NCBI GenBank assembly: GCA_947579665.1
Contig: OX388351.1
Location: 51,096,939 to 51,160,938, forward strand
Length of the DNA stretch: 64,000 bases
DNA from: Sympetrum striolatum
Taxonomy: Eukaryota; Arthropoda; Insecta; Odonata; Libellulidae
Reading direction: 5' to 3'
Position numbers and translations under genes: made by a program. Shown in pieces: positions 44,706 to 56,642 of the stretch. Position 1 is the first letter of the stretch. Each line of letters begins with the position of its first letter. The notes under the pieces are model-generated. The model searched no databases. It was not told the DNA's origin and saw only the letters and a list, made by a program, of their open reading frames with translations.

Positions 44706-44709
44706 TGGT

Positions 44710-46250
44710 ATTGTCGATAATTATACTCAAAAAGGATGCAATTACGGTCATCGTGTTTCCATTCATGAAGTTAATAATATTTTTATCATATTTTACGACC
44801 TACCGAAGGGCTACAACCCACTGTTTGAATAATATTTATTATATTATTCTTGTTTTGGCGAAACTTGTATTTCATATTTATCAGCTTTATAACAACATGC
44901 ATTTGTATAAACTTATGGTTGACACATATAATATACATGTATAATAGTTATGACTATATATTTGTTATAGTTTTAGCTATATTTTGATATTCCCATGCGT
45001 TTATATGCCTGTACTTGTCGGCAATGTCAATATGGATGGACATAACTTAGCGAAAACTTTACAAACGTATTAGAGAGAATTAATTAATAATTTTATGAGT
45101 TTACCTAGACTTAGTGTTTGTTTAAATCTTTTACATGACTTTTTAACCTCATTGTTTGAACAACCCACTTCCGGAGCTATATTTTTTAAATTCCACGAAA
45201 CAACCACCTTTAATATTCTGGATTTACTAGTTCTGGTTTTTATTGAAAAAAGTCCTTTATTAAAATGCTCGAGTAATGACGTAACAGAAAAATTTTCGAA
45301 ATGCCAGAGACTTATTAGAGGCAGAATGATATTGAATATTTACCTCTCATATATTATTGCTCGGGAGATCAATATATCCAGTCGCTAGCAGTGAACCATT
45401 ATTAGATTGTAATATTCAGAAAGATTGGAAATTTTCGGTTGAAAATTTGTTCCGTCTATTATTTCGCTCTAGCAATTTAAGTATTTCATAAATGTTTGCA
45501 ACGTTCGGAATCTGGGATAAATGTCTATATTGAATTCCTATTATTTATCGGAGAGTTTGGCCAAACGAAGCAATTTCGATGTCAGCGATGGCGAAAAATC
45601 CGAAATTTAGGTATTTTGACATTCGATGCAGAATATTCGTTATTGATATCGAGAAGCAATCAAAGTAATAGTACTATTAATTTAGCTCAATTTTCATGAA
45701 ACTGGAAATTCGTCGGTTCAATTATTTTTAGCTCTTGAAAGTAATTGCAGGTATTTATTGGAAAATTGAGAACTGAGGCTTTTTTAACCAGCGGTTTGGT
45801 GTTACCGGAAAGGGGAAATTATTTCCCTGAATAATAACTGAGCTCATTTTCGTGTGAAAAATGTGAAGACACAATCCTACTCTTGGCTGCTGAGTTTCTT
45901 TTCGGAGTCCATGGAATTTCATTCCGAGGGACCTGCATCAGATTTGAAGGGAGAAACTTTCACTACCAACTCTCTAACTTGACATTGTGTCTCAGGTCGT
46001 GTAATTTTATATAATTATTAAGGCGGACTGGTTCAATAATTATTCAACATATCGAATTCACTAATGAAAGAAAATGAAGTATCCTTAATAAAAGTTGGAA
46101 AAAATCATTCAAAATGAAGAGCTTTAATTATGAGACTATTAAACAGCTGTTTTTACTGATATTATTCTATTATTTATATGTTATTGTTTTTATTGCTAAA
46201 AAGTAAATACTATTACCATGAAAACGTTACCCTTACAATTGCTGAATTTT
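44710..46250. other. AT-rich tract, nothing recognised
   Basis: Frames of 67-97 codons at 45095-45388 and 45496-45699 are AT-rich and lack motifs. Confidence 0.35.
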
Positions 46251-46254
46251 CACT

Positions 46255-46279
46255 ACACACACACACACACACACACATA
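46255..46279 (+). repeat. (AC)n microsatellite
   Basis: Uninterrupted AC repeats of about 12 units followed by ATAGTTATATATATAG. Confidence 0.95.
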
Positions 46280-46379
46280 GTTATATATATAGTTTGTTTA
46301 ATCCTTTCTTGGCAAAGTTAGACTCGTGGCCTATCTTCCAATTAATCTCAAATGCCCATATGTGTATAAACAGTTAGAA

Positions 46380-46515
46380 ATTAAAACACAAAGAAAGAGA
46401 ATAGCGTGGGAAAAAATCTTTACGACTGAGGATTGACAAACAAAAAACCCACAGAGAAGGGGGTGAAAAAACCGCTAAAACACAGATGAACAACTAACAA
46501 TATAGTGAATTGCAA
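46380..46515 (+). repeat. A repeat, copy 7 (3' blocks only)
   Basis: AAAGAAAGAGAATAGCGTGG, AAAAAACCCACAGAGAAGGG, GGTGAAAAAACC and ACACAGATGAACAACTAACA are diverged forms of the last blocks (AGAAGGGGAGTGTGAAAAA CCTGCGAAACCTACAGATAG). Confidence 0.5.
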
Positions 46516-46519
46516 ATAG

Positions 46520-48530
46520 ATAAAGGATAAAAAATAAAATAATTAATTACAGGAAAAAATAATATCACTAAATCAAAAGGGAAAAAATCAAAATGAGATT
46601 AAAATGACTTATTCTATCTACTAATAAATAATCATCATGGTAATAAAAGTCATCCAGCGGCGTTTGTCGAATACTCGGTTGTTATATAGAAGGTCAATCT
46701 GTTAAAATCGTCCTTACCTTTTCGACTATCAAGGTGTTTTACATCTTACCTCTCCCAAGGTGGATAACTGGGTTAACCCAAATTATTTTGCGTTCTGAAT
46801 GTTTGGTTTCACGGTTGAAACAATAAAACTATGAATTTTTCTTAAAAATGAATCATAATGGATAGATAAGTAATGTCTTTCTTGGAAAACATAATTAAAA
46901 ATCAATAGCAGTTCGAAAATCTTCACAACAATCCTTTCAAGTGGTTATTCAACTTAACAAAGTTATAAAAAGTCATACCCTGATTGGTTTTTACCAACAT
47001 TTAGGAATTATTTCACATTAGGAGCACTTAAAGATGGAATGGTCTTGCTTACGAACGTATTTCTAGTTTTCTATCTTCACCTCTTTTACAGAGTGCATAT
47101 CGTTTACCAGCATTTTTTATTAAAATAAAACAAAAAATGTGTGATTGATGAAAAATATTCAGAGAATAAAATAATTAGATCTTGAAGAACAAACACGTAG
47201 ACGCGTGAGATTATTTTAAAATTTTCAACCTAAATAACACAGAAAACTATCGCTGGGCCAACTGAATTACCCCCTTGGTAGCCGAAGGGTTAAAAGTAAG
47301 TACTCTGAGATAAGTTTTAGGTAAATGGGTTGCCAGAAGGACCCGTAGCCCTCGGGGAAATATCACCGCCGTCCCTGGCAATAAGATCGGCTGAATTCGC
47401 GTCATCATTGAAAAGGAATCAATCCGTCGTCGAGGGACGTGCAAGTCGTAAGCCCGCATATGAGGGAGGCATTTGGAAGGGCAAAGAAGAGGAAAGTGAG
47501 TGTACCCACATGATTCCTACGTATCTCACCTCCCGTGGATTAGCTATTCCCACCTTCCCTCACTCTCAGAGTGCTGAGGATTCCATGAGGGAAGTAAAAT
47601 AACCCGCATTATTACGCACGAGAGCGCGCAATCTACCTTCTGCTGTTTGTTTGCCAGACAAGCTAGGTTGAATCCCCGATTTTAAAACTGTTATATGAAT
47701 CTCGCTTACGTATCTGTTTTTCTCACGAACTTTCCGTGTCTCTTATTCGAAAGTGACTTTGTAATCTAACGCAGTACAGGAATGCGATCGGTCTTTTTAA
47801 GTCATTTAAAACTTAGAAGATTGTTAATTTAATTGGAAGAATTGATTTTGTCTCGTGGTCATTCATTTTGGAAACAGAAATGGTTTTCTATAGAATTATT
47901 TTCAAGGAATATTAAAAAATAATTATCGATTAAAATTTTATATCTTCATGGTTTACATAATTGATGGCATTGCTTGTAAATCGTGGAATTAATTTCATAA
48001 ACTATTAGTGATAATAATTACTTTATAGTTGCAAAGTTAGAAAGGTTTCAGCTTTACAATTGAGTTAAGCTCACTGAATACATGCTTTTATTATTTTTTG
48101 CCTCTGTTTAATCATGTTCAATTAATATATTCTTAAAATAAATTATACTTTATTCTAAAAGAAGAAGTGGTTGTAGCAAATACTATATTTATTTAAATTC
48201 CTCACAGACGATTTCGGGTTATTTTCAACTTTAAAATAATGTTGCTGGGGTAAAAGATATTGCATAACATCTAAATGCCCTATATCACCAGTTTTAGGTA
48301 TTTATTTACTTATGGTGCATTAATATAACATTTCATCAAGTAACACCACGCCAGTTATTGCTACCAGAATTCTTGTTGAAAGGCTCTCTTCCACCTAATC
48401 TGTGTATATATTAGGATAACAGAAATCTTTACAAAGGTACTCTACCCATCTCATAGGAATGCGATATAATCTCATGGGGATATTTCTATGCTTACAAGTT
48501 CACCGAAGCGAGCCTAAATTACCCTCGACG
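46520..48530. other. mixed tract with a moderate-GC island (47250-47640)
   Basis: 47330-47602 is open for 90 codons on plus (EISPPSLAIRSAEFASSLKR and IPTYLTSRGLAIPTFPH), and 70 codons on minus. No family recognised. CCCCCTTGGTAGCCGAAGGG near 47270 is vaguely tRNA-like but has no B box. The rest is AT-rich. Confidence 0.25.
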
Positions 48531-48540
48531 GCTCCCCGCA

Positions 48541-48901
48541 TTATGCCAATAAATTTATTCGAAAGTAAATAATAACTACTCTCATAACCTCTATATAGTT
48601 ACATTCCCGCATGAATGCGTTCGGTGAAGTGCCTGGGAGTAGCGTTATTTGCAACGAATCTGGTGAGTTTAGAGTCATTGAAAGAAGAAAGGCGATGCCA
48701 AATGGCTCCTCCTCCGCTGCCGAGGGGCAGAAATGCGGGTCCCAAAGAATCCGCCTCCCCGCCGGAGGTGAGAGTGAGTTGCCTCCAGTATTCGTCGAGA
48801 GCGGGCCTTCGAGATGTGCCAACAAAAGAATCGGGAGGCTCAAGTGCCGGAAAGTAAGAATGGAAACAGATGTGGTCAAACGGAATCCATAGAATTGTCA
48901 C
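48541..48901. other. GC-rich island with overlapping frames on both strands
   Basis: Frames of 93 codons (plus) and 100-112 codons (minus) overlap. The minus frame 48599-48901 gives DEYWRQLTLTSGGEADSLGP and FNDSKLTRFVANNATPRHFT; the plus frame has a donor-like GCCGGAGGTGAGAG. The sequence does not decide between an exon on either strand and a non-coding GC island. Confidence 0.3.
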
Positions 48902-48968
48902 CTGAAATCGTTGCTTTGAAGTGATTGAGACAGAGAATTAGATGGTGGTGAAGAGATAGGCGGGCGAC

Positions 48969-49223
48969 TTGAAGAAACTGATCTTAGTGGAAGATAAATA
49001 CAAGAACTTGTCTATTGAGATGGACTCGGTGACGAATGATGGTGACTCAACGGAAATCAGTGATTTAGAAAATTTCGTGAAGAAAATCTGCAACTTTCTT
49101 TCCTTTAATACAGGTAGTCCACCTACAATACGGAATCCTATAACACGGTTTCCCTCTAGCACGATAAAAAAGCAACACGACACTATACTTCTTCTAGCAC
49201 TAGATAAAAATATTTCTGCATAA
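48969..49223 (+). pseudogene. possible retroelement gag-like fragment
   Basis: 84 codons read KKLILVEDKYKNLSIEMDSV, TNDGDSTEISDLENFVKKIC and so on, an acidic helical stretch in the style of the N-terminal part of BEL/Pao-type gag proteins (LE--Y--L--EID---). The second half lacks expected motifs. It ends just before an antisense A repeat. Weak assignment. Confidence 0.25.
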
Positions 49224-49264
49224 CACATTTACTATTCAATTTCTCCTGTTTCTGATTTTATTTT

Positions 49265-49580
49265 GTTATTGTTTTTGTAATCTCGTTATAGTACTGCTTT
49301 TGTAATTTCCATGTTATGTACAGCTTTCTTTTACAACTTTTAGTTTGTACTATCAGTAGGTTTGCGCAAGTTTGTCACAGTTCTTTGTGAGTTTTTTCCT
49401 GCCGTGGATCTTTTTTCCCTAAGATATCACCTTAGGATTTTTTTTACATCCACTCCTTCTCAGTTTTCCTTTATATTTCTATTCACCTACACAAAACTTT
49501 TTTATGCATGTAATATCATTGACGAAAGGTTAGATGGATGAAGAGACTTCTCAATCTCGCCCTAATAAAGACCTTAATTA
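49265..49580 (-). repeat. A repeat, copy 8
   Basis: Plus strand: TTTTTCCTGCCGTGGATCTT, CCTAAGATATCACCTTAGG palindrome, AGAGACTTCTCAATCTCGCC and CTAATAAAGACCTTAAT, all reverse complements of the family blocks. It extends further left than other copies (TACAACTTTTAGTTTGTACT, ATCAGTAGGTTTGCGCAAG), a part shared with copy 9. Confidence 0.75.
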
Positions 49581-49584
49581 CTGA

Positions 49585-49994
49585 ATTACCTTAAAATAAT
49601 GACGGGAAGGAATAATGAAATATATTGGCTTAACATAAAAATTCATAGTTTATTCATTTACAGCTCTATTCCGATGTCACAGAGGAAATTATTGATTTTT
49701 ATAAAGAATAGAAGGTGCAAAGTTTAAAAATGAGATAATTCTTAAGAAAATATTTAGAAAGGTGTATGAAAAGTTTCCGTAGCTTTGAGTATGTCCAAGT
49801 GTGGCGATGTTGAAGAGTTGAGGAATTTCTTTGGATAATGCGGTGAACATCCTGGCTAAGTAAATCTTATTAAAATCGGTTCAATGGCTCCCAGTACATC
49901 TCATAGGGGTGGTTTTACTGCAGGAATACTGATAAGTTGTTTTTCTTCTCTGCAAGAGTTGAAATACGCACAAGGTGTAGAGGGAGACGGATTA
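49585..49994. other. unannotated tract
   Basis: No supported signal. Confidence 0.35.
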
Positions 49995-50002
49995 CTGTAA
50001 AG

Positions 50003-50349
50003 CAGTTTTTACCAAACTATGTTCCGCGAAACACCGTGTTCCGCTGAACCTGAATAGGTGTTCCGCGACAATTTGGAGTGTCAATGGAGAATTGGAGAAT
50101 AAAAGACATTAAATGCTTTATTGATTCATATTTTAAGTTTTTATTACAATATTATATTTTTATATTTAAAAATATTTACCAAATAAATAATTTGTTGCAA
50201 TTAAATGATTTTTTTAATTTTACAAGTAGATTTACCTAACCTAAGCATAAGCTTAGTGTTCCGTTAAACTTCCCAGGTTTGCTTAGTGTTCCGTTAAACA
50301 TTCCAGGTTTGCGAAGTTTTCCATTGCAGAAAAAGTTTGGGAAACCCTG
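50003..50349 (+). mobile_element. hAT-type MITE, copy 1 (347 bp) with 8-bp target duplication
   Basis: Left end CAGTTTTTACCAAACTATGT, right end AAAAGTTTGGGAAACCCTG; inverted they agree over most of the first 15 bases (CAGnnTTnCCAAACT). Flanking CTGTAAAG (49995-50002) and CTCTAAAG (50350-50357) match at 7 of 8 bases, as hAT insertions do. Contains an internal tandem duplication of about 30 bp (TTAGTGTTCCGTTAAAC twice), absent from copy 2. No coding capacity. Confidence 0.88.
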
Positions 50350-50359
50350 CTCTAAAGAA

Positions 50360-51095
50360 TATGTTTATTTATTCATTCATTAGTCTATCCTTTGCTGTAG
50401 TAAGATAAGCTACAAGTTTTTAGTGTGACTATTAGTTGGAATTGGTATTGGGAAATCATAATCGTCAGTTGACCCCAATAATATATTGAGTAAGGGGGAA
50501 GAAATCACTATCGTCTTCATTTTACATCAATGATGTTAAATTTCTTAACATTTTCTTTTGGATAATTAACTTTGATTTGTTTATCCTATTCTGCTGATTT
50601 AATAAGTAGAATACTTATATACTAATTAAAACTAATGATTTTAATTATAATGATATTATGTAAACTTATTCTGCAGATTTAATAAATAGAATAAGCTGGA
50701 AATGTGTCATCCGTTTAGAATTTTCTTTACCAAGGATTACAACCTTTATTTTTCGCTTTTCCGATTCTTTCACATGGTGCTTGTATTCCTATACTTAAAA
50801 TACGTTGTATTGTTAATTTTTAAGATTTATACGCAAATCGTGACCAAAAACTTGGTTAGAAAAATATCCTACAGTGTTCATGAAACAATATTTTTCTGGA
50901 AACAACTATTTGAGTCATTAAATTGATATTTGAGAGTGTTTAACCCTATGCATAGAAACTGTGAAAATCAAAAATAAATAAAAACTTAGGAATTCCACAT
51001 TAAGTTTAATTACTACAATTTTAAAGAAGTACCGCCTATTTTGTATTTAACAATCACTACGAAATCTCACTCAGTGTTATTCTCATTCTCCTGGG
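50360..51095. other. AT-rich tract with a diverged duplication
   Basis: TATTCTGCTGATTTAATAAG at 50588 and TATTCTGCAGATTTAATAAA at 50667 form an imperfect direct repeat about 80 bases apart. Nothing else recognised. Confidence 0.4.
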
Positions 51096-51099
51096 ACCC

Positions 51100-51670
51100 A
51101 TACAAACTTTTGCGCCATCCCTAGAGTCGAGAACCCGTGTTCAGTACGACTTATAGCATGTGGTAATAAGCGTGAAGATAGAAAATCTATTCCTAAAAAT
51201 CCCCCGGAAAGATGGTTCAGTGGAAACCACCCCCGTCACCGCAGACATTGACCACGAGTCCCACATAATGGGGAACCGCTGATAAGATCAGTGGAATTCA
51301 GCGAAGCGCGTCAAGTTCACGCGTCGGACGAGTCGCCTGAATTCCTCCGTAATCGGGCGCATAACAGCGGAATAAAGCGACGGGGCTTTTAATCCAGTGT
51401 TTCCGGTCTACCTGAATGTAAATTGGCGCGAAGCCCACCTTGGGGGACATCTGTCAAGAGCAGGAAACGGAAAGGGCGCTATCTAACCCGCATGGGTCGC
51501 GTGGGCGGCAGGGGGTGGGTTTGGGCGTCGGAATTGGAAGGTGCCGAAGTCTGAGGACACCGCGCCCTTGAATGCCTGCACCCGCACCGCGGCGGGGGAC
51601 ATGTGGGTCTTATTTGACGGAGAGCTGAAAATTATTTAGTGGGGCCGTCCTTGCCCTTGCGTGTTAAGGG
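51100..51670. other. GC-rich unique island
   Basis: CG-rich DNA (GGCGGCAGGGGGTGGGTTTG, CACCCGCACCGCGGCGGGGG) between AT-rich flanks, with a GATA-type word CTGATAAGATCAG near 51278. No open frame stands out. A promoter or enhancer island of a neighbouring gene is possible. Confidence 0.35.
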
Positions 51671-51907
51671 TCAACGCTGTCTCCCATATTTCCGAATCAT
51701 ATCAGATGCGACATTGAAAAGAAACAAATAAGATGTGTCATTGCAAACAGTTGACAATTTATCCGTTGGTTTTCGGGCTTATAAATCCTGCTCCATCATA
51801 CATTTTTTCTTCCTTTATTATTTTTTCATCCTGTTCCGGGGCTCTCTGTGAAGCTTACGAGTAAAGAAAGAACTTTAAAAAACAAAACAAGAAAAGAAAT
51901 ACAAATA

Positions 51908-52165
51908 AAGTTTTATAAAGTGATAGTAGTCCCTACCTTACTGTATGGGTCAGAATGTTGGGCACCAAAAAATGAATAAAGGCAGATAATATCATCTGAA
52001 TTTTTAAGATCAGTTAAAGGTTGCACAAGAATAGACCAATATCCAGAACACATACAAAAGAAGTGACGGAAGACCGAGAAAAGGATGGTAAAATTCCACG
52101 GAACAAATGAAGCCGGAACAGGCATAATGCCTATATACCCTGGAAAGAAAAAGATGATGATTATT
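51908..52165 (+). pseudogene. LINE ORF2 C-terminal fragment (RTE/I-like)
   Basis: KFYKVIVVPTLLYGSECWAP, then KNE and an in-frame TAA, RQIISSEFLRSVKGCTRIDQ, PEHIQKK, another stop, and GRPRKRM in the next frame. This is the standard end of many LINE ORF2 proteins (VVPTLLYGSE-W---, FLR-V-G-TR-D, GRPRKRW). After it the sequence reaches GATGATGATTATT, a tail-like end. Two stops and one frameshift make it a dead copy. Confidence 0.88.
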
Positions 52166-52194
52166 TTCTCATGGTGTATTATTGCAAGTTTTAA

Positions 52195-52530
52195 CGTTTT
52201 CGATTTTATTTTTTTAAATTTTGTTTTAGAACTGCTTATATGTTGTTCACGTTGCACTTTCTTTTACATCTATTAGCTTGTACCATCAGTAGGTTTGCAC
52301 CGGTTTTGTACACCCTCCTTCTTCGTGTTTGTTATCCTGTAGTGGATTTTTTCTTACGATTAGATTTATTTTCAGAAGATTTCGAAGAACCTTAGGCTTT
52401 TATTATAACCAATTTTCCGGTCTATCTTTATTTCTCTACATTGTGCTGACGTGCTTTACATATCTGAGGAAAGGTATGGAAGAAAAAAATGTTCAGTCTC
52501 AATCTTGCCCTAATAAAGATCTTATTGACC
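52195..52530 (-). repeat. A repeat, copy 9
   Basis: ATCAGTAGGTTTGCACCGGT, CCTGTAGTGGATTTTTTC, ACCTTAGGCTTTTATTATAA and TCTCAATCTTGCCCTAATAA follow the order of copy 8 in the same orientation. It sits directly after the LINE remnant. Confidence 0.7.
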
Positions 52531-52534
52531 TCTA

Positions 52535-53760
52535 ACAGCGCTCTTTTCTTGCTTGTAATATAACAATATGTTTGTTTGTTGTAAAATTCTTCTTCTCCCC
52601 ATTTTATTTAAGAAATGTGCACTGTGCCTATTAATTTATCTTTACCTTCTCTTTTAGGAAAGCGACCGGTAAAAACCTCAAATTCAGTCACTTATCTGTG
52701 AGTACCACTTCTTTAAAATATGTCTCCCCAGATTTAAATTTGTATTCGTCTAAGACAATTAATTAGGATGAATTATTTCGAAGATGTATCCTTAATTTTT
52801 TAGATTACGAGCTGTTAGAAGTTGGTATTTATTCAAGTATATCTCAATGTTTTGTGAATATGAAAACTTAGCAATATATACAATTACGAATTCAAACCAA
52901 TAGAAAGGAAGAGAATAGAATTTGTTATTAATGCAAAACACTTTCAACATTATCAGTACACAGAAAAGCACTGTTTGCAGGTTGTTATATCCTCAGTACT
53001 GTACAATTATTACAATTTCTTTTTACAAATATAAACTTGTTACGTTACGTAGTACATGATATACAAAATTCATTGCCTAATACATTAACAGAGCAATTAT
53101 TATTTAAGTAATAATTTATACCGTATTACATATTTATAATAAAATCTTCAATAAACAGTCTTACAGAATAATATTAATCAAGAACCTTTTAAATTTTTCA
53201 AAGAATTTTGCATTATCTGTAGACAGTTTTTGTCTCATATCAATTGTTAATTTGTTGTATATCCTCCTACCCATATTCTACTGTGGACTATTTTCAAATA
53301 ATTTAGTTTGTGTTTCGGATATTGCAATATATTTTTTCTCCTTGTTTCATACTTGCATGGAAAAGTTAGTATGTCATTACTTTTGAAAGCTTGTTTGCAA
53401 GACTCTATACCACAAATCCCAAATAATTTTCCCTCATCTATTTATTCTTATCTATATATTACTTAATATCTAAAATACGTCGCCATTAATAGAAAATATT
53501 TAATATAGTTCACGAAACATCAAGTTATGCCGACATTGTTTTCTATCAGATCTTTAGAATAGCTTCTATCCTTCAATATTTTTTGAGGAAATTAAAATAA
53601 TTGAGGCCACCAAAGTTGGTCAATGTCAGATTTATACATCAAGTCACGGTCATGTTCCATCGCTCATTTTCCTGAGATAGACCAGAGTTTTCGGTGATGT
53701 GAGTTCTTAAAATTTTAATATCTACGGGTCCTAAATGAAATCAGAATAAATAAGCGAAGA
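52535..53760. other. strongly AT-rich tract, nothing recognised
   Basis: No supported coding or repeat signal. Confidence 0.35.
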
Positions 53761-53764
53761 GTAA

Positions 53765-53830
53765 CTTTGCATTCCATAGGAAAATATCGGTTTCGACAAC
53801 AACGCCGACATCAGGTACCTGAAAATGCTG
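53765..53830 (-). repeat. retroelement 3'-type motif
   Basis: The reverse complement contains TCAGGTACCTGATGTCGGCG and TTGTCGAAACCGATATTT, the CCTGATG...GAAACCG layout also seen near 26800. CAGGTACCTG is a 10-base palindrome. Confidence 0.4.
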
Positions 53831-53834
53831 TCTA

Positions 53835-54165
53835 TATAAAAAATACGATGGATGCAGCAAAGTTATTCTTCACTTCTTTATCGTGACTCTTCACAGCGTC
53901 CGGCTCTGTATTATAAATACCATTGTATACAGCAATTTTTGATTGATTTAGACTAACAATTTTAGTTAGTGGCGGTTAGAGACAACAGCTCCAGTAGTGT
54001 AGTATGCCAAGCGGCCCTTCCTCGACACCAAGGGAGGCTATATTTATTAAATATTAATTAAATCTAATTATATTTTTATATTTAACTGATAAGGGGCACA
54101 TAAAAAAATCAAGAAAAATGTATTACTTGTTATAAGAGCAGAACCACTAATGCATACTAATCACC
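53835..54165. other. unannotated tract
   Basis: No supported signal. Confidence 0.3.
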
Positions 54166-54167
54166 CA

Positions 54168-54215
54168 CCATTTATTCGGGCGAGATTGATTTAAAAGACT
54201 TTAAAAAAATTTAAT
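54168..54215 (+). repeat. A repeat, copy 10 (short)
   Basis: TTTATTCGGGCGAGATTGAT and TTAAAAGACTTTAAAAA are the first block only. Confidence 0.45.
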
Positions 54216-54219
54216 TTAA

Positions 54220-54635
54220 CAAAGGTGCGTTTCATCAGACTATAAGGTCTGTCGACAGAACGTCTATAGCACAAAATGTTATAAAATGCATTAATAAAAC
54301 AGCTCAGAGCTCACCGTATAAAAACAAGGAAGGAACAAGTAGTGCTGCGGTGACAAGAAATACGAAGAATATGAAATAAAAGAAAATTAACTATGCAATA
54401 AGTAAATCTGAACTAATTTATCTGTAATCAAAACTAGCCCAGTGCATTTTACCTTTAGAAGAGAAAAAAATATAAAAAGGCATAAAGAGAAAAACTTCTT
54501 AAGAAACATAAATATACATCTTCAAAAATGACAAAAATGTTTAAAAATAGTAAGAAGAAGAAAGGAAAAAAACATTTTTCCCATATTTTAACATATTATA
54601 ACGTATAACTTATAATAATATATAACTCAAAATAA
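54220..54635. other. AT-rich tract
   Basis: Contains GTCTGTCGACAGAACGTC-type palindromic words near 54245; nothing else recognised. Confidence 0.3.
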
Positions 54636-54639
54636 TAAT

Positions 54640-54920
54640 AATACATCTTTTTCCGGAAGGAATTAAGCTGAAAGTCACTTCTTCCATTTAACCCCTAGTA
54701 TTTTATTATATAATGGTAAAATTAAAGTGATAGTGAGAGAAAAAATGAGAAGAATTGCGGATGTAAAAACCTAAGAGATTCTCAGGGGAAAATGCATCCT
54801 TTATTAGATATTTATGCTATGTTAAAATTAAAATGTATATTTTACTGCAGCAAACATCCAAATAGAAATAGGGTATGAAAAACCTGAGAAAACCTACCGA
54901 TAGTAATATAAAGAAGATAA
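54640..54920 (+). repeat. A repeat, copy 11 (diverged, with a small insertion)
   Basis: AATAATACATC start, AAAGTCACTTCTTCCATTTA, CCTAAGAGATTCTCAGGGG, GTATGAAAAACCTGAGAAAA and CCTACCGATAG in the family order, with about 60 extra AT-rich bases in the middle. Confidence 0.6.
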
Positions 54921-54924
54921 GAAG

Positions 54925-55730
54925 AAAGAAAAATCACAGAATATAAGTATAAATACACTATCAATAAGTTCATGTGAAGGAGTAAACGTTAAATTGTAAA
55001 TTTAAGGTAAAAGTAAGGCAAATGGATAAAATAGGGTAAAGAAGTACTTCCTATAGACACGGATACATTGGAGGAGAATCCTAGTAAAGAGATCATTATC
55101 ATGCTCAACCTAAATGGAAAATCCTTATTGCTATTTGTGTATCTTTTATAACATCTTTTCTGAAAATAACCACGTATCCCAAGGAAGCGCTCCTTTAGGA
55201 AAATTCTTTCCCTAATTAGAAAACCGGTTTCCATTGGACAATCTCCTGCCTTAAACATGGCAGATTATTACTCGTTTTCCGCTTAATATCAATCAACGAC
55301 TCCCAAGCAGCTATTTCGCTCGAGACGTTAATAAAAGAATAATTAGGAGGGGGAATTCTGCAGCGTTTCTTAGGAGAGATGGGAGTCAATTTGCCCATCA
55401 CGGACTTCTCATTACATTCGAGAGGGAGAAAGGAGGCAGCAAATTAAGAAAAAATTAATTTTTCGAGTTTCTCCAAGGAAGAGGTGAAATTAATATCTTT
55501 CCGGGAATATGTAATGCGTTTTCCGCGTAATTCTTGAGAGATGCTTCGTCGGCAGGTTATTTAGTTTCCTTCGAACCTCTTGATGCCTATTGCCCCACCA
55601 TCTCTTCAAATTTCGATATTTGGTCCGAAATCTTCGTCCATTAACTGCTTATTTAGGCCGGATGGTGTTTTTTCAAGGGGTCTGATGACGTAGGGAACGA
55701 GGAAAGGAAATAACTTTGCACGTAGTGCAC
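54925..55730. other. unique tract, no gene recognised
   Basis: Moderate GC from 55060; minus-strand frames of 61 and 89 codons overlap and lack motifs. Confidence 0.3.
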
Positions 55731-55734
55731 TAGT

Positions 55735-55880
55735 GGTTACTGCCAGACCCACTAAACTACCATTCAGCAGTTAGAATCCCTTTTCGGAATGTGGGAGACC
55801 TGGGTTCGAATCCCCGTCATGTCGCTATTTTTCACTCTGTTTCTCCTTTGATCTGATGAGATCTTTCATAGTGATTTGGA
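55735..55880 (+). mobile_element. SINE S2 with a reversed A-box piece
   Basis: The 3' half has GGGAGACCTGGGTTCGAATC (B box intact), then CGCTATTTTTCACTCTGTTT. The 5' half contains CCACTAAACTACC at 55759-55771, which is the reverse complement of the S2 A-box core GGTAGTTTAGTGG. The head is therefore inverted relative to the tail, or two S2 pieces are joined. Confidence 0.65.
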
Positions 55881-55884
55881 ACGT

Positions 55885-56640
55885 GGATGCCTTGTTTCCA
55901 CTGATTGGTGGTAGATGCCACTTTACACGCTTTTTTGCAGATTTTTTGTGTTATAATTTGTGACTAATTCCTTTATGTATTATTTGTCCGATATATGTAT
56001 TCTAGTTGATTTCTGATATATACGAGCTCTTTGTTTCTATTATGGCTATTCTGAGTCTTTATTATGCTAACGGATGAAATTTTGTTACCTGCTAACACAT
56101 TGCAGACGGCACTTAAAACAACTCATATGCCAAGACCAGATATTTTTAAATTAATAGCTTCAATACTTAACTGACTGTTACTTCCTTGGCATACTACTTT
56201 TACTTTAGATGTAAAGATTTTATTTTACATATAGTCGTTACAACTCCTCATTGCATTAGACCGATGAGAAAGCTTTCGCTGCGCGATTAATCTACCATAG
56301 GATGTGATACCATAGGGTTGATTTCGGGTGAAGACAGTGGTTTATTAATACGAGTGACGTCATCCACTCAACAATGATGCTGGTAAATGATCCTTCACCC
56401 TGAAGAAAATCCGTACTTCCGAAAATCATTTCTTCGTGAATTCTCATCGCATTGATGAGTATTGTAATGTGATTTATTTAATTACTAAGTTTGTATATCC
56501 TTTTAGAATGAAATTTAAAATAATATTGAATCCCCTCCATCAGGCTCACTTATCGTAATATGTCAATTCTAATAGTAATTTGATTGTCTCATATCTCGTA
56601 TCTTACTATGTACGGTGGTTTGACATAATTCATTCAAACT
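55885..56640. other. unannotated tract with a CRE-like octamer
   Basis: TGACGTCA occurs at 56355-56362. A single octamer is expected by chance at low rate in a window this size and is not proof of a site. Otherwise AT-rich. Confidence 0.25.
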
Positions 56641-56642
56641 TT

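Noticed and set aside
56355..56362. CRE octamer TGACGTCA as a regulatory site
   Set aside because: A single octamer in 64 kb with no promoter or conserved context is not enough evidence.
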